Shown here: one piece after another, positions 10,061 to 18,134 of the stretch
Layout: each line of letters starts with the position of its first letter
Position numbering within the stretch: position 1 is the first letter of the stretch
Source: an uncultured Spartobacteria bacterium
GTDB taxonomy: Bacteria > Verrucomicrobiota > Verrucomicrobiia > Chthoniobacterales > Chthoniobacteraceae
Reading direction: 5' to 3'
Assembly: GCA_903933715.1 (NCBI GenBank)
Contig: CAIZLD010000053.1
Coordinates: 1 to 40,164, forward strand
DNA: 40,164 bases
Notes under the pieces: model-generated
Database searches by the model: none
What the model saw: only the letters and a program-made list of their open reading frames with translations
What the model was told of the DNA's origin: nothing
Position numbers and translations under genes: made by a program

Positions 10061-10324
10061 GCTGAATCGAAATTCAGATTCCGAGCCAAACCCAAAGGGT
10101 TTGAAGCCTTTAGCCGGTGGTTGAGCGAAGCGATACCACCGGTTCGATACAAAACCACGTCTCACCCCAAAGGGGTGGCAGAAAACGAGGCGACGGTCTC
10201 TGCCACCCCTTTGGGGTGAATTCTTTCAAACACCTCATCCGGTGGTGTCGCTAACGCTCAACCACCGGCTATTCGCTGGCAACCCTCCGGGTTGGGCAGC
10301 TTTTGAAATGCCGATTCAGCGTAG
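10057..10324. repeat. Fold-back intergenic element, copy A (268 bp)
   Basis: A nested inverted repeat fills the gap between the convergent ppk1 and ABC permease genes. The ends are imperfect terminal repeats around CTAnGCTGAATCG. Moving inward come AACCCnnnGGGTT hairpins, then AGCCGGTGGTTGAGCG facing its complement ACCACCGGCTATTCGCT, and in the centre a CACCCCAAAGGGGTGGCAGA / TCTGCCACCCCTTTGGGGTG pair. It encodes nothing. Two related copies lie at 16007-16251 and 39886-40154. It looks like a non-autonomous mobile repeat (MITE or REP/BIME type), and no transposase is in view. Confidence 0.85.
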
Positions 10325-10328
10325 CCGT

Positions 10329-11447
10329 CTACCCGATCTTGCGCTTGAAACGGGCCGCGCAAAACGAGAAAACTGCCGCTGCCATCAGGCTCAGGATTGC
10401 CAGCGACGGCCAGTATTCCGCAAAAGTCGCCCCGCGCAACACGATGGCTCGGATCAGCTCGATGGCATAGGTCGCGGGAAGCACGGTGCTGATCGCGTAA
10501 AAAATCCAGGGCATCGTCTCGCGCGGGAAGATAAAGCCGGAAAAAAACACGCTCGGCAGAATCAACGCCATCGTCATCTGCAACGCCTGCATCTGGTTTT
10601 CCGCCCGGGTGGAAACGAGAAGCCCGATACTTAAAAGCGTGAAGACATAGACCAGCACCGAAACCGCCAAGCCGAAGAGACTCCCCGCGATCGGCACATT
10701 AAATACCAGCCGCATAATGAGCAAAAGCAGCGCCGCCATCGCGCTGCCGAGACAGAAATACGGGATCAATTTGCCCATCATCAATCCCCAGCGCGAAACG
10801 GGGCTCACGAGCAACTGCTCCAGCGTCCCCCGCTCCCGTTCGCGCACAATCGCCATCGCCGTTGTAAAGAGCGTCGCCATTTGCAGTACCAGCCCGATCA
10901 CGCCGGGGATGAAAAAATTCGGGCTCTTCATCGCCGGGTTGAAAAGCATCTGCGGACGCACCTCAATGGGGATGTTGGAGCGCCCCGATTCCCGCAAAAG
11001 TTGTGCAATCGAATCCCGCATTGTCACCGCCGCCCCGGTATTGAGCGCCTGGAGCGCGGTGGTCGAGTTGGACCCGTCGATGGCCAGTTGCACCGTCGCC
11101 GAGCGACCGGCCCGCAGATTTCGCGAAAAATCGGGCGGAATTTCCAGAGCCGCGTAGGCATGCCCCTTGCGGATCTCCGATTCCATTTCCGCCACACTGT
11201 TCACCCGGCCCACGACTTTGAAGGTCTCCGTGTTCACAAAGCGATCAACCAACTGGCGGCTCTCCACCGTGTGGGCCTGGTCGTAGACGATGAGCCCCAT
11301 ATTTTTGACGTCGTTATCCAACGCAAATCCGAACGCGATCATCTGGATCATCGGCGGGATCAACATGAAAAAGAGCGTCGTCGGGTCCCGCAGCATCGAG
11401 ATGAACTCTTTGTATAAAATTGCGCTAAAACCGCGAAAAAGTTTCAT
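10329..11447 (-). CDS. ABC-2 type transporter permease
   Basis: This 372-residue protein is the membrane part of an ABC exporter. One transmembrane helix near the N-terminus (TTLFFMLIPPMIQMIAFGFAL) precedes a large extracytoplasmic domain (about residues 45-180). Five or so helices follow, with the ABC-2 signature region VRERERGTLEQLLVSPVSRWGLMMGKLIPY. It resembles YbhS/YhhJ-type permeases. It is the last gene of the operon DUF4404, HlyD, ATPase, permease. A 196 bp spacer carrying an inverted repeat separates it from the ATPase gene. Most relatives have two permease genes; only one is present here, so it may work as a homodimer. Confidence 0.92.
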   Translation of the reverse strand: MKLFRGFSAILYKEFISMLRDPTTLFFMLIPPMIQMIAFGFALDNDVKNMGLIVYDQAHTVESRQLVDRFVNTETFKVVGRVNSVAEMESEIRKGHAYAALEIPPDFSRNLRAGRSATVQLAIDGSNSTTALQALNTGAAVTMRDSIAQLLRESGRSNIPIEVRPQMLFNPAMKSPNFFIPGVIGLVLQMATLFTTAMAIVRERERGTLEQLLVSPVSRWGLMMGKLIPYFCLGSAMAALLLLIMRLVFNVPIAGSLFGLAVSVLVYVFTLLSIGLLVSTRAENQMQALQMTMALILPSVFFSGFIFPRETMPWIFYAISTVLPATYAIELIRAIVLRGATFAEYWPSLAILSLMAAAVFSFCAARFKRKIG

Positions 11448-11498
11448 GTCAGGAACGGGTTAAGGATTCCACACAAAGAACGCGACAGAAGAGATTTT

Positions 11499-11643
11499 GG
11501 TCTCACGCAAAGACGCAAAGGCGCAAAGGCCTCGTTTCCATAGCACCCTATTTGTAAAACCGGGCTCAAAAAATTGCGCCATGATCCAAAATACTGGCAC
11601 GTTTGCTTCTTCTCTCCTTTGCGCCTTTGCGTCTTTGCGAGAG
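11499..11643. repeat. Inverted-repeat element with period-8 arms (CGCAAAGR units), copy 1
   Basis: Two perfect 24-bp arms at 11506-11529 and 11616-11639 each consist of tandem CGCAAAGA/CGCAAAGG units and face each other across an 86 bp spacer. The element lies between the ATPase and permease genes of one operon and abuts the ATPase stop codon directly. A second copy with the same arm words lies at 26980-27053. A transcript through it would form a long hairpin, which could reduce permease expression relative to the ATPase. Confidence 0.9.
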
Positions 11644-12594
11644 TCATTCCGTGCCTCCTCCATGTTTCGCCGTGAGCGCCACAAACACGTCCTCCAGCGA
11701 GGGGGAGATCGGGCGCAAATCGACGTCCCGAATCCCCGCTTCCGCGAGATAGCCGCGAATCCGCTCATCGCTCACCGCGTCGTCCACCAGCAAATGCATC
11801 GATTGGCCAAAAACCGTCGCCGCCGAGATTCCCGCCCGGTGCCGCAGCGTTTGGAGCCCCAGCGTTACGTGCTCGCAGGTCACGTCAATCCGGCGCGTCC
11901 CCGGCGGATTCACCTCCGGCAGCATTTTGAGTTCATCGGGGACACCGCAGACAATCAGCTTGGAAAGATAGATGTAGCCGACGTTTGAGCACCGTTCCGC
12001 CTCGTCCATGTAATGCGTCGTGACAAAAAGCGTCATCCCACGACCCGAAAATTCGAATAATAAATCCCACAATTCCCGGCGCGCCACCGGGTCGATCCCC
12101 GCCGTCGGCTCATCCAGAAACAGCACGCGCGGCTCGTGCATCAGCGCACATGCCATCGCCAACCGCTGCCGCCAACCGCCGGAAAGCAACGCCGCGCGCC
12201 GGTCAAGGTAGGGCTCCAAGTGCGTGAGGGTCAGCAATTCATCAAACCGCTTGCGCAACGCCTCGCGCCGCAGCCCGTAAAGTTTGCCGTAAAAACGCAA
12301 ATTCTCCTCCACCGTCAACTCGTCGTAGAGGGAAAATTTCTGCGACATATAGCCGATCGATTCCTTCAGCACATCCGTCTGCTCCACCACATCGAGCCCC
12401 CCGATCCGGGCCGTCCCGCCGCTCGGCTCCAGAATTCCGCAAAGCATTCGGATCACCGTCGATTTTCCCGATCCATTCGGCCCCAGAAAACCGAAGATTG
12501 CCCCGGGCTCCACATTAAAGCTGACGTTGTCCACGGCGGTGAAATCGCCGAAGCGCTTCGTCAACCCCTCGCACTCGATCATCGGCTCGGCCAT
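11644..12594 (-). CDS. ABC transporter ATP-binding protein (export type)
   Basis: This 316-residue cytoplasmic ATPase powers the neighbouring permease. Walker A is GPNGSGKST (about residues 38-46), the signature motif is LLSGGWRQRLAMA, and Walker B is VLFLDEPTAGIDP followed by the switch histidine region TTHYMDEAE. The C-terminal ninety residues are the extension typical of drug and ABC-2 exporters. I chose the ATG at 12594 because the only upstream choice is a TTG at 12603 crowded against a GGAG site, while GGAG sits 11 nt before the ATG. The start overlaps the end of the HlyD gene, which suggests coupling. Substrate is unknown. Confidence 0.94.
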   Translation of the reverse strand: MAEPMIECEGLTKRFGDFTAVDNVSFNVEPGAIFGFLGPNGSGKSTVIRMLCGILEPSGGTARIGGLDVVEQTDVLKESIGYMSQKFSLYDELTVEENLRFYGKLYGLRREALRKRFDELLTLTHLEPYLDRRAALLSGGWRQRLAMACALMHEPRVLFLDEPTAGIDPVARRELWDLLFEFSGRGMTLFVTTHYMDEAERCSNVGYIYLSKLIVCGVPDELKMLPEVNPPGTRRIDVTCEHVTLGLQTLRHRAGISAATVFGQSMHLLVDDAVSDERIRGYLAEAGIRDVDLRPISPSLEDVFVALTAKHGGGTE

Positions 12595-13568
12595 TGGAAC
12601 CAACGCTCCGGAATCAAACGTTCATTGCGGCCCGGCGTGTCGAACCCGGGAAACGTCACCTCGCCGGACATCCCCGCCCGCAACATGCCCTCGGGGTTAT
12701 CCAGCCGGATTTTCACGCCAAACACCTGCCGGACCCGGTCCTCCACCGTTTGCACATTGCGCGGCGTGTATTCGGCCTCCCGGTTGATCTGCTCAACCGT
12801 GCCGTGAAAAACTTTTCCGGGAATCCCGTCCACGCGCAATTCCGCCGCCCGGCCAAGCTGCATTTTCCCAAGCCACGTTGCCGGGACATAGACGCGAATC
12901 CAAAGGTGATCGGTCAGAATCAAAGTCGCCACTTCCCGGTTGGCCGGGACCACATCCCCCACCTTGACGCTCAAGATTTCCAAAATGCTGCGCCCGGGCG
13001 CGACGATCCGCATCTCCTTTAATTGCGCGTCGATATCGGCCAACTGCGCCCGCGCTTGGGCAATCCGCTCCGGTCGGGTTCCTTCGCGGAGAAGCTCGTA
13101 CCGCTGGCGGGCGGCCTCGGTGTTCTTGGCCAACGCATCCGCATTGCTGATCGTCTTTTCGGCTTCCGCGGGAGATAATACTTTGGAAGCCAGCAACTCC
13201 CGGGCGCGCTTCGCATCCGCCTGGGCAAAAACCAACTGAGCCTTGAGCGATTCCCAATCCTGGCGTGCCGCCTCGATCTCCGAAGGGCGCGGCCCGTGTT
13301 CCATCTCCTCAAGTTGCGCCGTGGCCAGAACGCGTCTTGCGAGCAGTTCCTGGGCATCGAGTTCTGCGATCACATCGCCCGCCTTGAGTTCGTCCCCTTC
13401 GTGGAAAGGCAGTTTTTCGATCCGCCCGCCAAAACGCGGCCCGACATGCACCTCGTCCACTTCAATCGTCCCTGAAAGCGGCTCCCGCACAGTCATGCGC
13501 ACCGACGCGATCCAGGCTGCCAGCGCAGCCAGCAGCACGATCATGATGAGCTTCAGGAATTTCCGCAT
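12579..13568 (-). CDS. HlyD-family membrane fusion protein
   Basis: This 329-residue protein is anchored by one N-terminal helix (FLKLIMIVLLAALAAWIASV). A biotinyl-lipoyl-like half-motif follows (GRIEKLPFHEGDELKAGDVIAELD). Next is a long coiled-coil hairpin (about residues 75-185), then the second lipoyl half (ILSVKVGDVVPANREVATLI) and a beta-barrel region (GMLRAGMSGEVTFPG). It resembles YbhG. It should span the periplasm and link the ABC permease to an outer-membrane channel, which is not encoded here. It follows the DUF4404 gene by 13 bp and overlaps the ATPase gene, so it is inside one operon. Confidence 0.92.
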   Translation of the reverse strand: MRKFLKLIMIVLLAALAAWIASVRMTVREPLSGTIEVDEVHVGPRFGGRIEKLPFHEGDELKAGDVIAELDAQELLARRVLATAQLEEMEHGPRPSEIEAARQDWESLKAQLVFAQADAKRARELLASKVLSPAEAEKTISNADALAKNTEAARQRYELLREGTRPERIAQARAQLADIDAQLKEMRIVAPGRSILEILSVKVGDVVPANREVATLILTDHLWIRVYVPATWLGKMQLGRAAELRVDGIPGKVFHGTVEQINREAEYTPRNVQTVEDRVRQVFGVKIRLDNPEGMLRAGMSGEVTFPGFDTPGRNERLIPERWFQWPSR

Positions 13569-13581
13569 GGGAAGACGGTCC

Positions 13582-13917
13582 CTACATCCCCATATTCGCG
13601 AGGACGGCCGCCAGGCGGTTTAAAACAGCAGCCAATTCGGGATGCGACACCTCAAATTTCTCCACCGGCCCTGTCAGCCCGCTCAATGCTTCCTCGAGCA
13701 GCTTGGGGCTCCCGGAACCGCTTGTCGCCTCCAAAGCGGATGCCTCGGCGTAATCGGCAATGCGATGGGCTTCCTCGTCGTGTATGCTCGGAAGCGCGGC
13801 GATCTCTGTTCTCAAAGCTGCCAGCAATTCCAGCAATTCGGTCCTTTTTTCCTCCGGGATATTTCCCGCCTGGCCGATTTCTTCCTCAATTTTTTGAAGG
13901 CGCTCTTCGATCCTCAT
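13582..13917 (-). CDS. DUF4404-family protein
   Basis: This 111-residue soluble protein is mostly helical. It has a charged coiled-coil start (MRIEERLQKIEEEIGQA) and ends in the pattern FEVSHPELAAVLNRLAAVLANMGM. The closing FExSHP...LAxMG is the hallmark I know from DUF4404, a family of unknown function. It heads the ABC export operon, 13 bp before the HlyD gene, and is divergent from panD. Whether it acts with the exporter is unknown. Confidence 0.78.
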   Translation of the reverse strand: MRIEERLQKIEEEIGQAGNIPEEKRTELLELLAALRTEIAALPSIHDEEAHRIADYAEASALEATSGSGSPKLLEEALSGLTGPVEKFEVSHPELAAVLNRLAAVLANMGM

Positions 13918-14007
13918 ATTGAAAAATATACCAGTCTTCCGGCCCGATTACCATCCTTCTCGTTTCTGAGGGTTGCGATTTTTAGCCGTTTGCCTCATGT
14001 TGAGGTC

Positions 14008-14382
14008 ATGCAAATGACGATCCTCAAGTCCAAAATCCACCGCGCCGCCGTCACCGGGGCCAGCATGCATTACGAAGGGAGCATGACGATTGCGGAGGAT
14101 TTGGCGGAAAAAGTGGGGCTTCTCCCCTATGAGAAAATCCTGGTGGGCAACATGGGCAACGGGGAGCGGTTTGAAACCTACGTCATCTACGGCAAGCGCG
14201 GTTCGGGAGCCATCGAACTCAACGGAGCCACGGCCCATCTGGGCAAAATCGGCGACCGCGTCACGATCATGAATTTCGGCCAATACACCCCCGAAGAAGC
14301 AGCCACGCACCGGCCCAAGGTGATTCGATTGGACGAAAACAATCAAATTGTAGCTTCTCACGGGCTGACCGAAGGGGAGTAA
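14008..14382 (+). CDS. panD: Aspartate 1-decarboxylase proenzyme
   Basis: This 124-residue enzyme makes beta-alanine from aspartate for pantothenate and coenzyme A. The chain self-cleaves between G24 and S25 (HYEGSMTIA), turning S25 into the pyruvoyl cofactor. With the start at 14008 the cleavage site has exactly the E. coli numbering. An alternative ATG at 14014 has the better spacing to a GAGG site (14002-14005), so the true start may be two codons later. Other family signatures are NGERFETYVI, NGATAHLGKIGDRVTIM and the final PKVIRLDENN. The open frame extends far upstream, but that extension is not coding. No other pan gene is adjacent. Confidence 0.95.
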   Translation: MQMTILKSKIHRAAVTGASMHYEGSMTIAEDLAEKVGLLPYEKILVGNMGNGERFETYVIYGKRGSGAIELNGATAHLGKIGDRVTIMNFGQYTPEEAATHRPKVIRLDENNQIVASHGLTEGE

Positions 14383-14397
14383 AACCGATTCTTTCTT

Positions 14398-14865
14398 GTG
14401 AATACCGACCTGCTTTTTCAACCGTTCACCTACGGCCTGGCGCTGGGGCTTTTCTGCACCGCGCTGGCCCTGTGGCGGGTGCTGCGGCTCAAAATGGAAC
14501 TGAGCCGTTTCAAGCAGCATTTGTGCGATCGGATCGAGCTGGAATCGGGGGCCGCCAAAAAGAACAAGGAAGAGCTGGAAAACCTCCGGCGCGAAAGCGA
14601 GCAACTGCGCATCCGGGTGGCCTCGTTCAATCAAATGCCGGAGGGACGCCTCCAGCGAGACCTGGAAATTTATGCCCGCGCTGAAAAGCGAATGGTGGTC
14701 AATGTCCCCGGCTTTGCGCCTGCCTGGGAGAACGCCAAGGCGGCCGCGCAAGCGGAGTTGGCGGAAGAAGACGCCGGCCGGAGCCTCCCAAAACGGGTTT
14801 TTTCAAAATTCTTCGGGGCCAGCGCCCCCAAAGAGACGCTTCCCGCACCCCCAACCGATTCCTAA
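14398..14865 (+). CDS. Membrane-anchored coiled-coil protein, unknown function
   Basis: This 155-residue protein starts with a probable GTG codon 15 bp after panD. One membrane helix comes first (FTYGLALGLFCTALALWRVL). A charged coiled coil follows (about residues 30-75, ELENLRRESEQLRIRV), then a short region QRDLEIYARAEKRMVVNVPGF and a low-complexity Ala/Pro tail. The likely topology is a short periplasmic N-terminus with the rest in the cytoplasm. I know no named family. No clear ribosome site precedes the GTG, so it may depend on translation of panD. Confidence 0.65.
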   Translation: MNTDLLFQPFTYGLALGLFCTALALWRVLRLKMELSRFKQHLCDRIELESGAAKKNKEELENLRRESEQLRIRVASFNQMPEGRLQRDLEIYARAEKRMVVNVPGFAPAWENAKAAAQAELAEEDAGRSLPKRVFSKFFGASAPKETLPAPPTDS

Positions 14866-14894
14866 TATAGAGCGAAACGGTGGAAGGGGGGATC

Positions 14895-15458
14895 ATGGGC
14901 TGTCAACCGACCTTAAACACACCTCGGCTGATCCTGCGGCCATTTACTTTGGCAGATGCGCCGGAGTTGCATCAACTCGCCAACGAACCGGAAATCGCGG
15001 CCACGACGCTCCATATCCCGCATCCTTATTCCGAAAAACTGGCCCAAACCTGGATCAAGGGGCACCCGGTGATGTTCGAGAACGGAGACGGGGTGGTCTT
15101 TGCGATCGTCCTGCGGCGGGAAGGGCATCTCATCGGCTGCGTCGGGCTGACGTGCGACCCGGCCAATCGCAATGCGGAGCTCGGCTACTGGATCGGGGTG
15201 CCGTATTGGAACCGCGGTTACGCCACCGAAGCCGCCCGGATGGTGATCGCCTTCGGGTTCGCCTATTTTGGGCTGCACCGGATCAAGAGCAGCTATTTTG
15301 GGTCCAACCCGGCCTCCGGACGCGTAATGGAAAAAATCGGGATGCACTACGAAGGCCGCCGGAGAGAACAGATACTTAAAGAGGGCCGGGGCTTTGAAGA
15401 CATCGTGGAATACGGCATCCTTTGCACCGACTTTACCGCCCAAGCCGCAAAGCCATAG
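14895..15458 (+). CDS. GNAT acetyltransferase, RimJ/RimL type
   Basis: This 187-residue protein has the pattern of GNAT enzymes related to ribosomal-protein N-acetyltransferases. It opens with TPRLILRPFTLADAPELHQL. The central acetyl-CoA region reads LGYWIGVPYWNRGYATEAARMVIAFGF, and N-P-ASGRVMEKIGMHYEGRRRE closes it. The ATG at 14895 directly follows a strong AAGGGG stretch, so I prefer it to the GTG at 14880. The true substrate (a protein N-terminus, a drug or a small amine) cannot be told from sequence. Confidence 0.88.
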   Translation: MGCQPTLNTPRLILRPFTLADAPELHQLANEPEIAATTLHIPHPYSEKLAQTWIKGHPVMFENGDGVVFAIVLRREGHLIGCVGLTCDPANRNAELGYWIGVPYWNRGYATEAARMVIAFGFAYFGLHRIKSSYFGSNPASGRVMEKIGMHYEGRRREQILKEGRGFEDIVEYGILCTDFTAQAAKP

Positions 15459-15482
15459 CTCCCATTCCTCCCATCCGGCCCA

Positions 15483-15947
15483 TTATTCCACCGCCATCCG
15501 GCGCATCGAGTTCGCGGCAAACTGAGCCAAGCCCGCCACCATCGTCGGCACCCCGTGGCAGCGGATCACCTTGAGGCTGCGTTCGGAATTCCCCGCAAGC
15601 TCCGGTTCCCCCTGGGCCACAATCAAAGCGCAAGTAAAATGCTCGCCCAAAATTTCCAGAGCCCGCTTTAACGCCTCTTCCTGCGGGGGATGGATCGGCG
15701 GAGCGGGGGTCGGGTTGGCCTTGGGCGGGCGTTCCCCGAACGTGCGGCCAAGCAGGTCGGCCCCAAAAACAATCAATCCGGTTGCGGTCGTCGAACAGCC
15801 ATACCAGCGCAACATCTGGGTAAACTGCGTCTCACCCGATTCCAAGGCCACCACCTGCGCCTCGGCGACCATCACCACATTGGGGAAATGCTCGGAAACG
15901 ATTTGGTGGGCGGTTTGCAGTGCTTGTTCCCGTGGGTCAGTGGACAT
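15483..15947 (-). CDS. Two-repeat protein of unknown function
   Basis: This 154-residue protein is an internal duplication. Residues about 7-62 (EQALQTAHQIVSEHFPNVVM, then MLRWYGCSTTATGLIVFGADLLGR) align with residues about 90-150 (EEALKRALEILGEHFTCALI, then VIRCHGVPTMVAGLAQFAANSMRR). A Pro-rich linker joins them (PPKANPTPAPPIHPP). Each unit looks like a helix, a beta strand with variable middle, then a Gly-containing helix. There is no signal peptide. I recognise no family. It stands alone, tail to tail with the GNAT gene. Confidence 0.72.
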   Translation of the reverse strand: MSTDPREQALQTAHQIVSEHFPNVVMVAEAQVVALESGETQFTQMLRWYGCSTTATGLIVFGADLLGRTFGERPPKANPTPAPPIHPPQEEALKRALEILGEHFTCALIVAQGEPELAGNSERSLKVIRCHGVPTMVAGLAQFAANSMRRMAVE

Positions 15948-16006
15948 GGTAAGAGCTTCTTAAATTCCACCCCGCCGGAAGTCAACACGTTCCCTCGCCC
16001 TGCAGA

Positions 16007-16251
16007 CTCACGCATCCAAACCCGTAGGGTTTATAGCCATTAGCCGGTGGTTGAGCGTCAGCGACACCACCGGAACAGGGTCGTACCAGCATCTCACCCC
16101 ATCGGGGTGGCAGAAATCCCCCGTTTACTGCCACCCCGTTGGGGTGAATTCCAGGTCGGGTTCAAACCGGTGGTGTCGCTCTGCTCGACCACCGGCTATT
16201 CGCTTACCCTTTGGGTTCATGAGTGGCTTTGAAGGTATTTTGATGCGTGAG
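16007..16251. repeat. Fold-back intergenic element, copy B (245 bp)
   Basis: This has the same core as copy A: AGCCGGTGGTTGAGCG facing ACCACCGGCTATTCGCT, with a central CACCCCATCGGGGTGGCAG / CTGCCACCCCGTTGGGGTG pair. Its ends differ from A and C: a perfect 10-bp terminal inverted repeat CTCACGCATC/GATGCGTGAG at 16007-16016 and 16242-16251. It lies in the 368 bp gap between the two-repeat gene and lepA, so it is in the upstream region of both. Nothing else is seen in that gap apart from about 60 bp just before lepA. Confidence 0.83.
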
Positions 16252-16315
16252 CCGTGCACGTTCCTGACGTGCCTCTTGACGCTGCCTGCCGCCGCCCGCA
16301 TACTGTTAAGTTCGC

Positions 16316-18121
16316 ATGTCCATCCAACAAACCCGCAACTTCTGCATCATCGCCCACATCGACCACGGCAAGACCACCCTTTCCGACCGGTTGCTGGAGG
16401 TCACGAACACGATCTCCATGCGCGAGTCAACCGACCAGCAACTCGACTCGATGGACCTGGAACGGGAACGCGGGATCACCATCAAATCGCATCCCGTTGC
16501 GATGGAATACACGGCGAAAAACGGCCAGCACTACACGCTTAACCTGATGGACACCCCCGGGCATGTCGATTTTGCCTACGAAGTGAGCCGTTCCCTGGCC
16601 GCTTGCGAAGGGGCGCTCCTCATCATCGACGCCGCGCAAGGGGTCGAAGCCCAGACCGTCGCCAATGTCCATTTGGCCCACAAACAGGGGCTCACGGTCA
16701 TTCCCGTCATCAACAAAATCGACTTGCCCACAGCCGACATCGAATCGTGCAAACGGCAGCTCGAAGATATTTTGGCCATCCCGGGAGACGAGGCGATCTG
16801 CACGAGCGCGAAGGCGGGCATCGGCATCGTCGAAATTTTGGAATCCATCGTTGAGCGCGTCCCCTCGCCCAAGGTCATGGCCGACAACCGCGTTCGCGGG
16901 CTCGTTTTCGACTCCGTCTTTGACACCTACCGGGGCGTCATCGGCTACATTCGCATGGCCTCGGGCACCATCCAGCCCGGCCTCGGCGTGAAGCTGATGA
17001 GCAGCAACAAGAATTACGAAATCAAGGACGTGGGAGTCTTCACGCCCAAGATGGAAACCCGGCCCCAGCTCAACGCGGGCGACGTCGGCTACTTCATCGC
17101 CAATATCAAGACGACCGCCGAGATCAAGATCGGCGACACGCTCACCGAGCAGCGCCATCCGTCCGACGAACCGCTCCCCGGCTTCCAGGAAATCCACCCG
17201 ATGGTGTTCAGCGGCATTTACCCGATCAACACCGCCGATTTCGAGCATCTCAAGGCCGCGATGGCCAAGTTGCAAATCAACGACGCCTCCTTTGTCTATC
17301 AGGCCGAAAGCTCCATCGCCCTCGGGTTCGGCTTCCGTTGCGGCTTCCTCGGGCTGCTCCATATGGAGATCATCCAGGAGCGCCTGCGCCGGGAGTACAA
17401 CATGGACATCATCTCGACCTACCCGAGCGTCATCTACGAAGTCCTCAAAACCAACGGCGAACTGCTCACCGTGGATAATCCGGCGTTCCTGCCGGATTTC
17501 AGCGTGATTGAGGAGATCCGCGAACCGATCGTCAAAGCCACCATCATGGTCCCCAACGAAAACATTGGCGACATCATGGGGCTCGTTTTGGAAAAACGCG
17601 GCGTCGTCGATCACACCGAATCGCTCGACACCCGGCGCGTCATGATCTCCTGCGAACTGCCGCTCAACGAAATCCTCGTCGATTTCAACGACAAGATTAA
17701 AAGCATGACGCGCGGTTACGGCTCCATGGATTACGAACCGGCGGGCTACCGGGCGGACAAGCTCGTCAAGCTCGACATGCTGGTCAACGGCGAGCCGGTC
17801 GATGCGTTTTCGAGCATCGTCCACCGGGACAAAGCCGAAGGTCGCGGGCGTCAGTTGGCCTCGAAGTTGAAAGAAGTCATCCCGACGCAGCTTTATGTCG
17901 TCGCCATTCAAGCGGCCATCGGCGGGAAGATCGTTGCCCGCGAGACCGTCTCCGCGAGTCGCAAAGACGTCACCGCCAAATGCTACGGGGGCGATATTTC
18001 GCGCAAACGCAAACTCCTGGAAAAGCAGAAGGAAGGCAAAAAGCGGATGAAATCAATCGGCAAGGTGAACATCCCACAGGAAGCGTTCATCGCCGTGCTC
18101 AAATCGAGCGCCGGGGGTTAG
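16316..18121 (+). CDS. lepA: Elongation factor 4 (back-translocase LepA)
   Basis: This 601-residue translational GTPase binds ribosomes and aids initiation or back-translocation. The GTPase motifs are intact: G1 AHIDHGKTTL, G2 around RERGIT, G3 DTPGHVDF and G4 NKID. The LepA-specific C-terminal domain is present (ETVSASRKDVTAKCYGGDISRKRKLLEKQKEGKKRMK). Length matches the family. The start MSIQQTRNFCIIAHIDHGK is standard. lepB is not next to it, unlike in enteric bacteria. It ends 13 bp from the convergent permease gene. The GGGGG...CCCCC dyad over the junction lacks a T-run, so it is not called a terminator. Confidence 0.98.
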   Translation: MSIQQTRNFCIIAHIDHGKTTLSDRLLEVTNTISMRESTDQQLDSMDLERERGITIKSHPVAMEYTAKNGQHYTLNLMDTPGHVDFAYEVSRSLAACEGALLIIDAAQGVEAQTVANVHLAHKQGLTVIPVINKIDLPTADIESCKRQLEDILAIPGDEAICTSAKAGIGIVEILESIVERVPSPKVMADNRVRGLVFDSVFDTYRGVIGYIRMASGTIQPGLGVKLMSSNKNYEIKDVGVFTPKMETRPQLNAGDVGYFIANIKTTAEIKIGDTLTEQRHPSDEPLPGFQEIHPMVFSGIYPINTADFEHLKAAMAKLQINDASFVYQAESSIALGFGFRCGFLGLLHMEIIQERLRREYNMDIISTYPSVIYEVLKTNGELLTVDNPAFLPDFSVIEEIREPIVKATIMVPNENIGDIMGLVLEKRGVVDHTESLDTRRVMISCELPLNEILVDFNDKIKSMTRGYGSMDYEPAGYRADKLVKLDMLVNGEPVDAFSSIVHRDKAEGRGRQLASKLKEVIPTQLYVVAIQAAIGGKIVARETVSASRKDVTAKCYGGDISRKRKLLEKQKEGKKRMKSIGKVNIPQEAFIAVLKSSAGG

Positions 18122-18134
18122 GTGAAAGCGCCCC

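Noticed and set aside
16427-17911. 494-residue minus-strand open frame opposite lepA
   Set aside because: It is antisense to lepA and very rich in Asp, Val and Gly from reversed codons; no start signal or family match.
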